Assembly (NCBI GenBank): GCA_003833135.1
Contig: QZLH01000036.1
Span: 101,733-165,732 of the forward strand
Length of the DNA stretch: 64,000 nucleotides
Source: Oehlia diaphana
Taxonomy: Eukaryota; Glomeromycota; Glomeromycetes; Glomerales; Glomeraceae
Reading direction: 5' to 3'
The notes beneath the pieces are model-generated. The model was not told the DNA's origin and did no database searches. It was given only the letters and a program-made list of their open reading frames with translations. The position numbers and the translations under genes were made by a program. How positions within the stretch are numbered: the stretch's first letter is position 1; each line of letters starts with the position of its first letter. Shown piece by piece: positions 55,616-64,000 of this stretch.

Positions 55616-56590
55616 ATGAAATATGAACATTTATCCATTATTAATTTTATTATTACTGTATAATAAAAATAAATAATATGTGAAAATTTCATGTAAAATG
55701 AATGTCAGATTATCTCTTATGGTAAAATTTCATTTCGGCGGGATTTTAATACTTGATATTTTATATTCCCCATAAAATGGATGAAAGATTTTTACCTTAT
55801 ATTTATTTACTATATGTATGCATAACCTATTTTCTTGCCGTTAAGCGAACAAAAAATTAAGATAATTAAAACATTTCATTTTAGCGATCTAATATATCAG
55901 ATTTTGAATAGAAATCCAAAAATAAAGACGCATATATATAATATTATTTATTAGGCTATTTAAAATGTGAAAAGCGGTCAACATTTTTAAAGAAAATAGT
56001 ATTAAATAAAGAGAAGTAGAAAAAAAATGTTCGTAGGGCTAACTAAACAAAATATCAAAATAAATAAATAAAAAAGTTAGTTTTTACTTCAAATCACTGG
56101 GGGTGATGATCACCGTTGGCCAGAATTATCAAATTTTACCGGCACTATATTTTTTTAATGCTGGTTGATGTCATAATTTCAGTCACCGGTGATCATCACC
56201 CCCGGTGATAGTTAGAAAAATTCTTATTAAATGCGCGTAATTACAATCATTGTATAGAAAAAAATACCAGAAATTTCATATTATCGCATGTGGCATGATC
56301 CAAAAAAAGGTTCTTGTTTGTTACCTTAAAATGGCTTAAACCACATTGTTAAACGCTGCCTTGATTACAAAGTTTCAGAGCTCGGGCATTTAACTCGAAA
56401 TCAGTTGTCATGAAATGTGGACAAATTATGTAATTTACCAATCATGTAATAAAATTGTTTATATTACTTAAAATTGTCACGGGATAATTTATGTTTATTA
56501 TTTTTTATTTTTATTTTTTTATCTATTTTTATCTTACATTTTTATTTGTTTATTTTTAGTATAGTTATTTTTAGTTATTTTTAGATATTT
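55616..56590. other. intergenic sequence with a palindromic element
   Basis: AT-rich. The palindrome at 56093-56209 is the only structured feature; a TTTTTAGT-type repeat lies at 56555-56590. Confidence 0.5.
56093..56209. mobile_element. 117-bp palindromic element
   Basis: Ends ATCACTGGGGGTGATGATCA (+CCG) and its complement CGG(+TGATCATCACCCCCGGTGAT) match at 22 of 23 positions around a 71-base AT-rich middle. The GC-rich termini contrast with the local DNA. Probably a MITE; no target duplication is obvious. Confidence 0.7.
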
Positions 56591-56683
56591 AGTGATTAGA
56601 TATAGAAAAGTGACTGGATATAAGTGGCTGTATAGACAAATGTGCCCAGATCGCCACAATTGGCCGGGAATATACTTGCCACT

Positions 56684-56781
56684 ATACTTGCCACCCATTC
56701 CTCAAAAAGGAAATTTAAACAATGAGATCGACATGAAATCATTGTTTAAATTTCCTTTTTTGGGGAATGGGCGGCAAGTAT
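56684..56781. mobile_element. 97-bp hairpin MITE, copy 2
   Basis: Same element as at 7742-7838, same termini (ATACTTGCC/GGCAAGTAT), and identical over more than 60 internal bases. The 10 bases before it (ACTTGCCACT) and after it (ATTTGCCACC) agree at 8 of 10 positions, consistent with an older 10-bp target duplication. The 90-codon frame across it is produced by the element itself. Confidence 0.8.
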
Positions 56782-56799
56782 ATTTGCCACCCCCTCCCT

Positions 56800-57455
56800 C
56801 CATCCCATATCCCCAAATCCCAAATACTAGTGTAACATTACTCCATTGGCCAATTGTCACGTGACATTACTCAAATTCCAAAAAGGAAATATTTATGCCG
56901 ATCACATAATTCTGGCCAGAATTACAGAAATTTTGACCAAAATAAAATAATTCAGGTTATTTGGGAGTTAAGGTCGAGTCAGGGGTTGAGTTACATAAAT
57001 GTAAATCCGAATATTTATTCGAGTTTGGTTTTTATCCGACCAGCTAGACCTTTTCGAAACACTACTAACCATCTAAGCGTATAAACGAAAATTGTACATA
57101 TTCAGTCCAACCCTTTCCCTAAAGTTTAAATGCATCCTTTCTTCATTTCAAATTTACTTGAATTCTATAATTTAAAATCATACATTAGATGAATTACCTA
57201 CTGATTTATTTGTTAAGCTTTTTGTCCGAACCAGGACGATCATGGACTGACTATTATTTGATACAAAGTTCGTTTGACAATGAACGACTTCATGTTTGAT
57301 ACCGGAGTAATTACCCATATATGGTTGTCTAAAGCGGAGTAGCTTGACCAGCAATACCAAAATAATAGGGCGACAAATAGGTTTTCACTTGACCGAAAAA
57401 ATTGAAGTCCCCAGAATACATGAAAAGTGGTGTAACATAATCATGTGACAAATAT
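56800..57455. other. interval with a possible worn coding patch
   Basis: Contains a CCATTGGCCAATTGTCACGT segment and a palindromic AATTCTGGCCAGAATT near 56917. At 57200-57300 a plus-strand frame gives LSEPGRSWTDYYLIQSSFDN before a stop, possibly a decayed exon of unknown origin. Not enough for a gene call. Confidence 0.35.
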
Positions 57456-57459
57456 TTAT

Positions 57460-58088
57460 TACGATCACGTGATATTACTCCGGCGGATTTTAAATTATTT
57501 CACATCGGAAACATCGGAAACAAATTTTTTTTTTGAGGATCATCATACACGTGATAATATACATTTTATCACAATTCATTATATACGCGTAATCACAATA
57601 AAATAAAGTCTAGTAATTGCCTAATTGGTACCCCAAATATTGTAACTTTTTTATACAGCATCAGTCACCAAAATGATTTAATAAGCTATTTTGGTAAACA
57701 AAAGTATATTCAGGGGTTTAACCTGATAACCGAGTAATGGCAATGAACCGAACTCTTCATAACATAATGAAATGTTTCATATTAAAGTTATAATTATCGG
57801 AATTTGAAGACTTATTTATTATATCATATATTATTCAGCCAAGTAATACTATATATCTACTTCAATGACTTTCACCGTATATGCATGAATCGTTGACATA
57901 TGTTAGTGTTATAAATCATATCAGATATACTTTTCTTACTTTTATGTAAATTTTATATATCAGATATGGCTAAAAAGTACGGTATGCAGTATACGTGCAT
58001 AATTATAGGACGAAACGCTTATAAATACAGAGTTAAGGCAAAAAAAAACGCGATAATAATATCATAAATTTTTTTTAAAAAAAAAAAT
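57460..58088. repeat. upstream part of a gene-sized duplication, copy 1
   Basis: Matches 63055-63611: both have CACGTGAT near the start, ACCCCAAATATTGTA, TATTTTGGTAAACAAAAG followed by ATATTCA, and a run into the homologous genes. Divergence is considerable, so the duplication is not recent. Confidence 0.6.
58020..58027 (+). promoter_or_regulatory. TATA box
   Basis: TATAAATA in the context CGCTTATAAATACAG, 62-69 bp before the ATG at 58089, a standard spacing. Confidence 0.55.
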
Positions 58089-58526
58089 ATGGAAAGATTT
58101 TTAAATCACATAGATTACAACGACATATTCTCATTTCTTAATATAAATGAAAAAGTACATAAGCTAGCAAGGGATGGTACAATTTCTCAAATGTTAGCTG
58201 GTAAAGAATTGCTTAAGATTTGTTTAGATTGCAAATTACAATCAGATAATCAACGTGATATAATTGATATTGATTCGGCAACGAATGAAATTTGGAACTC
58301 ACGTTTAACGACCTCACAAAAAAAGCAGTTTAAGAACATTGCAGATAATTTAAACAAAGCTCGAAATGCCAATAATATCGAATTAATCATTCTGATTAAT
58401 ACACCACAAATTACAACAACAGCTTTTGAGAGTTCTTTTTTTAACGGAGCGAGCTTTCATGATGACAAAACTTTTGAAACTCTGTTTCTACCTTTAGGTG
58501 TAGCTTATGGTGGGCCCTTTTGGTAA
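58089..58526 (+). CDS. possible HMG-box-like protein, 145 residues, paralogue of the gene at 63612
   Basis: ATG at 58089 in an A-rich leader. The chain begins MERFLNHIDYNDIFSFLNIN. A central segment, KELLKICLDCKLQ, is followed by DIDSATNEIWNSRLTTSQKK and KNIADNLNKARN. The order of two helices with an Ile-Trp-Asn pair, Ser/Thr-Gln-Lys-Lys and a Lys/Ala/Asn helix is reminiscent of helices 2 and 3 of HMG-box proteins, which are greatly expanded in mycorrhizal fungi. The first HMG helix is not evident, so this is a weak suggestion. The C-terminal part (TPQITTTAFESSFFNGASFH) is conserved in the paralogue. The paralogue differs by many substitutions and one 3-codon indel near residue 29, with the frame kept; this supports a real, constrained protein. 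Confidence 0.7.
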   Translation: MERFLNHIDYNDIFSFLNINEKVHKLARDGTISQMLAGKELLKICLDCKLQSDNQRDIIDIDSATNEIWNSRLTTSQKKQFKNIADNLNKARNANNIELIILINTPQITTTAFESSFFNGASFHDDKTFETLFLPLGVAYGGPFW

Positions 58527-59640
58527 AATTTCACCTTCCTGCTACAGTATGGTTTTAACCGACGTTTATCTTTTATAATGTCTTTAAAGAAAGCCCTCAT
58601 TTTCGTAAAAAAATATACACTTCATTGAATAATTTTTACACTTAAGCTTACGTTAATAATTGAGTTTTTTTTTTAAGATTTAAATTCATTCTTTTTTATT
58701 ATAATATATATATGGATAAATTTACAAAATTCGACAATCTTACAAATTTTATTCACAAAATTACTCTATCTTATAAATTTGTATTTGTATTTTCTTAGAT
58801 TTCAAATATTTTTATTACAAGATGCTTAATAAATTTAGAGAAGTTGTTCTACCAATAATATTAGCCTATTTTTTTAAATAAATAAGTTTTATATAAATAT
58901 TAACTAAATTATCATTATTTACAATTTATTAATAATTCCTATATTTTCTAATTATGTAACCTTTTTTTTAGTTGGGATAAACATATTGTAACTTACTTAA
59001 ATGATATCATTAATAATATTATGAATATTTCAGCTTTTTTTTCACCCTTAAACAACATAAATTGAAGCTAAACCTTCGTCTCGAAAATAATTATTTTTCA
59101 GATTCTTAATTATTTTACAAGTTGTTCTAAAAATAATTACAGAAGATACAAGTTACAGAATTACTAAATTCTGAGACCTTTAAAATTCGATCATTTTGCT
59201 TGTTTGAAAGGGCAATCATTTCCATTTTGAGTTTTTCTTTCAACATTAAAAATTCTTTTCGGGTACAATGCCGCGGTGTAATTTTTAAATTTATTATATA
59301 TTTGATTTTTAATAAAAAATGTTCATTTTACGTGATTGTCCAAACCAAAAACGGAGATAAAAATATGCGATATTTTATTACAATTTATAATTTAATTACA
59401 TTTGGAATATCTACAATGAATCTTTAAGACTACATTTTGTTTTAGATCAAAGTTTTTTTGAAATTTGTGTAATTGCGTGAAATTAAAAAAAAAACTGGGA
59501 TCAATAATTTAATTAAGTAGGAAATTGGTTTATGATTTTTTTTTTTCTAATTACTTTTTAATAACGGTTGTCGAAAAATTTTTTGGTGTTTTTATATAAA
59601 TTTTTAAAGATCGATTAGATACAATCATCTATTTTTTTTT
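58527..59640. other. intergenic sequence
   Basis: AT-rich; nothing recognised. The 75-codon frame at 59200-59427 is Phe/Ile-rich and unsupported. Confidence 0.5.
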
Positions 59641-59664
59641 TTAAAAAAATATTGAATTAACGAC

Positions 59665-59837
59665 AGGACCCAAGCAATTTATACCATAAATAGGTAACAA
59701 GAGATCGGCACTCATTTACCCATTAGCTCTACGAGTCTCAGAATCACATAATACTGTCTGGCATTGTCCAAAAAAGGAAGGATCTACCCGTAATTTTTGG
59801 TTCTGGTTCATTCTACGAAAACTCTTGCTCGGGTCCT
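59665..59837. mobile_element. possible short TIR element
   Basis: AGGACCCAAGCA at the left and TGCTCGGGTCCT at the right are inverted copies with one mismatch, enclosing 149 bases of GC-richer sequence that contrasts with its surroundings. Short TIRs and no target duplication found, so only a candidate. Confidence 0.45.
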
Positions 59838-59839
59838 TT

Positions 59840-62140
59840 AATCACCATTACTATTAAATTTACGTTACATCAATTATTAATTTATACAACAAGTGTTTCT
59901 ATCAGGTTCATAATTTGTATATGCTGTTCGTCACTCGCCGATAAAACTTAAATGGTTGTCTTGATCAACTAATTTAGATAATGATTGAAAGAAAGTTGAA
60001 TCGCACAAAACCCCCTTTAAATGATCTACATTCAATTCTACAATGATTTAAAGAGAATTGAGACTTTTAAAAGTAATTTAAACTAAAAAAATTCCAATTT
60101 CATGTGTGACAATTGTGATATGATAACACAAATCACTGGAATTACATTTAACCTTTATAATCGTGTATTTGAAAAAATAATAATTATTTCACAAAATTTC
60201 TTATGAATAATGATTTTTATTTGACAATGATATTTATTTTATACTAAATTATACATTTATATACATTTATATAGATAATAGATGAGATGATCAATTATCT
60301 AAAATGTTCTATTATTCGTTTCCCGTCTCTTAATTTACTTCCTTGTTTTCCTAAATAATAAAGTTACTCATGTACAAATTTTAATTTAAAATAAAATTAT
60401 TTAATCAATATCTTTATAATCGCGAAAAGCTAAATGTTAATTTAAAATTTAATATCTCAAAAAAAAAAAATATTATCGTAACCTCACGATAAAAAAGATT
60501 TAATACATATCGTACATTCATTTATATAATTTTATGTTGTTTTAAAGATTTATTCATCTAAACCGTATTTATGCAGTATTTATGATAATAATAGTTGATT
60601 TTAGTATAGATTGGAACAAATGTTAATAGAATTTGAAGACCTAGAACTGTATCGTCCGTAATTTTATCAGAAATGTCGGGCCGGCACTAAATCACGTGGC
60701 ACAGATCACTGACTATGTGCTGGCCGGAAATGCTTAATTTGGGCTTAACTACTATATATTAATTATACGTATGATGACTATAACGTCCATTGTATTACCA
60801 TTGTTTTCTAGGATGTAGTGCATGTCCAGAAACTATGCCGATCTTTTGGCTGGTTCCTGTGATGTGCTTAATATAGACTATTTATTTAATCACAAAATGC
60901 ATTAGAGAGCGTCCCATTTCTATACGCTTGACTTTATAGGAAGTTGATAAATTATAAGTTATAACTTATCCTAACTTAATTGTTGAGACAAATACAAAAT
61001 CTAAATTGCATCTTTAGCATTTTTTATTCAGTTAAAGCAATATTCTTTGTTAAAAAAATAAAATTTACGTTGGAAGAACTTCACATAACACAAATGTGAA
61101 TTGTGCATATGTCGGTTAGACCGTCAGAGACTTAAAAAAGTTCAAAAGAAAGAAAGAAAAAGTAAAGTAAAATCTATAGTAAAGAAAATAAGAAAAATTA
61201 AAATACAATCTAAATAGTATAAACAAAGTAAAAGTCTATTATTATTACAAATGAAACAAATAATGAAATTATCTTTACGGAACAAAATTTTCCTTTATTT
61301 TATCAGAAATCAGAAATATTCGTTCCGTTAAGGAAATCATTTTCTAAAGGATTATTTGTTATTTATTGTTCGGGTATTTGAATAATAATATTTATATTAT
61401 TTGTAAGGATTGCAAGATTTCAAATTTTCGTTTTTGATATTGTGTTAAACGTAACCAAATTTCCAATTTCATTTGTTAATAAGTTAATTAATCGTGTATT
61501 ATATATTAATTTTGAGCGTTCCACATTTTGTTTTAATAAATCTTTTCCGCTCAACATTTAAAAACTTGTTCCATTTCTTGCTTGATCGGCAAGTATCTTC
61601 GCATTGTTATCATGAGGAAGCGAACACATTATCTTTCTATTATTTATTTGTAGGCATATGCATTTTAAAAGTAATTTATTTAAAAACATATGCGCCAATT
61701 CGTGGAATTGGCCAAATTTAAGATTTTCATAAAAATTTAACTAGTTAACAGGAATTATGTTTCACAAACATCAATTAACCTGTGTTACATGTTCATATGA
61801 TCCAGTTAATTACTCAGCATACATGCATGCTAAACGAATGATTTTACATTTATTTGAAAGATCGGAATTTGCTCTATCTTATAAATCAAAGATCATTCAG
61901 ATTGGATCATTACATATGGAGATATTAACGATCAAATTCAGAAATGGGAAAGAAATGTATTGGACGTATTTATTCGGCAACTAGTGATTCGAATTTTGCG
62001 ATTTTGGATCCATTAGATAGATCTTTACATCTTCTTTCGAATAAATATAAATTCATTCATCTAGCTTACATACATTAAGTTATTTGCATTTTTGTCACAA
62101 GAATTCTGTTCCGATTTTTAATCTATATAATTAAAAAAAA
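59840..62140. other. gene-poor interval
   Basis: Includes an imperfect hairpin at about 60678-60735 (GGGCCGGCAC against GTGCTGGCC) enclosing a CACGTG, and a GAAAGAAAGAAAAAGTAAAG patch at 61150. A 75-codon plus frame at 61757-61984 has fairly normal composition (MFHKHQLTCVTCSYDPVNYS first) and could be an exon or a fragment, but I recognise no family and its frame is not supported by anything else. Confidence 0.4.
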
Positions 62141-62141
62141 T

Positions 62142-62272
62142 TTGTAACGTTTAGATTGCCTGTATAAATAGATTCCAAATTGTGCAACATTACTTCCATT
62201 GGACGTGACGTTAAACAAATTAAAAAAAAGCATCGATAATATCAAATCCTGGTGCGAAGCAACAGGTTACAA
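62142..62272. mobile_element. short MITE-like repeat, copy 2
   Basis: Counterpart of 4397-4547, 131 bp, with the same TTGTAAC/GTTACAA ends and a shared GGTGCGAAGCAACAGGTTAC end segment. Shorter than copy 1 by small internal deletions. Confidence 0.65.
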
Positions 62273-62274
62273 TT

Positions 62275-63054
62275 AGTTTTTATATTAAAAATAAAATTTG
62301 TGTAACTAATTGACGTCACTTGCATCAGCTGGTGTAATTACATCATTCTTATGTGATTTGGTTATACCTTTGATACAATAAATATTAACAATCTTATTAA
62401 ATGAAAATTACTACAGTAATGTTATTACTAAAGTTCACAAAAAAAAAACACCCAAGAAAAATTAAGAATTAACCAAAGATCATCACCCAAATCAAAAATA
62501 AAGTTGCACCAGTGCACCACCAAGTTTTGCCGCACTTGTCATACGTATTGCATTGCCGAAATGCTAAAATTCATTCATCAGTTCAAACTAGATCCCTACT
62601 ATAAAATGAACAAGAAAGAAACGTTAGAAACGTTCACAATTAAATATTAAATATACACACTCTCCCCATGCTTATCTAGAATCTGGTTTCGTTGAAATTC
62701 ATTTGTCTCATATTACGCCACTCTTAATGCCAAAACGCTACAGCTAATGCCATAATTCCAGATCTCCCCAGCGTAACCATCAAAAGAAGCTCGAGCACGT
62801 GACATTCATCCAATGATACTCAAGTCTTCCAATAAATAGTAAAAACGGAAACCAGGGGTGGGATGTTGATTAGGGATGGAAAACGACTCGGTTCGGCGAG
62901 CCGGAGTGGGTCGGAGTGGGCCGAACCGATAGAACTGGTTTCAATAACCGGTTTTAGGTCGCAAATTTTGCCTGAATTATCTGCTTGTATCACGTAACGT
63001 TACACAGATTTCTAGTAAAAAATTTATGAAGAGCATGGGTGTGGATAAAGGATT
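62275..63054. other. intergenic sequence with a GC-rich patch
   Basis: At 62880-62955 a GC-rich patch holds repeated GGTTCGGC / GAGTGGGTCGGAGTGGGCCG words and a CCGGTT hairpin, possibly another mobile-element end. No gene. Confidence 0.45.
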
Positions 63055-63611
63055 ACAAAATCACGTGATTGAACAGGCATTTCTGAATTTTGTGTTGCAT
63101 AAGATTTCAAAAAGGAAAGTGAACCAACGATCATTAAATCCGACCCTGGCGTGATACATTGTGATATATCTCGTGAGATTTTTTTGATGATGTGATAATT
63201 CCAGACAAAAGTCACGCGGTAGACTCCTCCGTAGTAATATACATTGTTGTTACATCATCCAGTTAAATTAATATACGCGTAAATAATACCCCAAATATTG
63301 TACTATTCTAAACTTTTTTACGTAGCAACCCTAAATAATCAAATAAACCATTATTTTGGTAAACAAAAGAATATTCAAATGTTCTGTTCTTAACGACCAT
63401 ATATTTTTCAACTAAATATAAACGAAGTAATAACAGTGCATAGGCGCCAAGTATGATGGAATTTCACATGCATAACTTATCATATTTTATTGTTATAATC
63501 ATATACTTTTTAACCATATCTGATACATAAAAGCAAAAAAAAGTATATAATATATAAAAAATAATTATAAATATGAGGAATTACAAAATAAAAAAAAATA
63601 AAAACATAAAT
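63055..63611. repeat. upstream part of a gene-sized duplication, copy 2
   Basis: Counterpart of 57460-58088. The clear TATAAATA of copy 1 is replaced by an AGTATATAATATATAAAA stretch near 63541-63558. Confidence 0.6.
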
Positions 63612-64000
63612 ATGGACAGGTTCTTAAGTCTCATAAATTACAACAACATATTTACATTTCTTAATGTAAATGAACAAGCACAAAAGCTTGCAATTAAAGC
63701 AAGGGATGGAACAATTCCTAAAATATCGAACGGAAAAGAATTGCTCAAGATCTGCTTAGATTTCAAGTTACGGTCAGATAATCAACGTCATATAGGTGAT
63801 ATTGATTCAGTAACGAATGAAATTTGGAACTCACGTTTATCGGCTTCACAAAAAGGGCAATTTACGAACCTTGCAAATAATGTAAATAAAGCTCGAAATT
63901 CTATTACTATCGAATTAATTGCTCGGATCAATACACCGCAAATTACAAAAACTGTTTTCGAAGATTCTTTCTTTAACGGAACGAGTTTGCATGATGACAA
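63612..64000 (+). CDS. possible HMG-box-like protein, paralogue of the gene at 58089, 3' end outside window
   Basis: ATG at 63612. The frame is open to the window edge (129 codons). It begins MDRFLSLINYNNIFTFLNVN and keeps the landmark segments of the paralogue: GKELLKICLDFKLRSDNQRH, NEIWNSRLSASQKGQF and NTPQITKTVFEDSFFNG. Relative to the other copy it has a 3-codon insertion (reading KLAIKARDGT for KLARDGT). About 16 codons should remain beyond the window if the length is similar. The change pattern (many substitutions, intact frame) argues that both copies are under protein-level selection. The HMG-box suggestion is as uncertain as for the paralogue. Confidence 0.7.
   Translation, partial: MDRFLSLINYNNIFTFLNVNEQAQKLAIKARDGTIPKISNGKELLKICLDFKLRSDNQRHIGDIDSVTNEIWNSRLSASQKGQFTNLANNVNKARNSITIELIARINTPQITKTVFEDSFFNGTSLHDD

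Noticed and set aside
56592..56864. 90-codon frame around 56.7 kb, echoed at 7593-7874
   Set aside because: The shared peptide comes from the hairpin MITE present at both places, not from a conserved gene.

Overview
This is a 64 kb piece of a very AT-rich, intron-bearing eukaryotic genome. The best fit is an arbuscular mycorrhizal fungus close to Rhizophagus (Glomeromycotina). The reasons are: GT-AG introns of about 70-100 bp; an eight-exon WD40-like/TRP-type ion channel gene; decayed copies of families that are hugely expanded in these fungi (the N-terminal part of a kinase family, and a P-loop NTPase family of the kind annotated as crinkler-like); many MITE-like elements and homopolymer runs. 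The species call is inference from family resemblance; no database was searched.

Layout. 1-8 kb: the edge of a gene leaving the window on the minus strand, a hypothetical ORF, a TA-flanked TIR element, decayed gene fragments, and a block (about 6.1-7.3 kb) duplicated at 15.6-16.9 kb. 7.6-8.2 kb: a tandem array of roughly 100-bp units interrupted by a 97-bp hairpin element with a clean 10-bp target duplication. 8.3-12.5 kb: the channel gene. 12.5-16 kb: a broken P-loop NTPase gene. 16-50.6 kb: a cluster of about nine complete, gapped or nonsense-interrupted members, plus two older pseudogenes (one at 6.9 kb), of an unrecognised protein family; copies lie on both strands inside nested segmental duplications. 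24.1-25.0 kb: a compact six-exon gene for a 136-residue protein. 51.4 kb: a kinase-family pseudogene. 52.3-52.9 kb: a Gln/Asn/His-rich protein gene. 54.5-55.6 kb: a TIR element whose internally deleted relative lies at 34.6-35.2 kb. 58.1 kb and 63.6 kb: a duplicated gene pair, possibly HMG-box-like; the second is cut by the window end.

The main biological story is the repeated family. Each member has a variable, low-complexity N-terminus (Asn/Gln/Ser/Thr/Pro-rich) and a conserved C-terminal part of about 110 residues. That part is itself built from two diverged copies of a roughly 30-residue module (aromatic-aromatic start, a Tyr-x-Val/Ile-x-Cys core, Leu-Asn-Lys end), followed by an amphipathic helix. 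Copies share a TATAAATA-AGC-like core promoter, a 5' T-run/A-run junction and a conserved 3' non-coding block. I do not recognise the family and give it no function. A 698-base assembly gap interrupts one copy.
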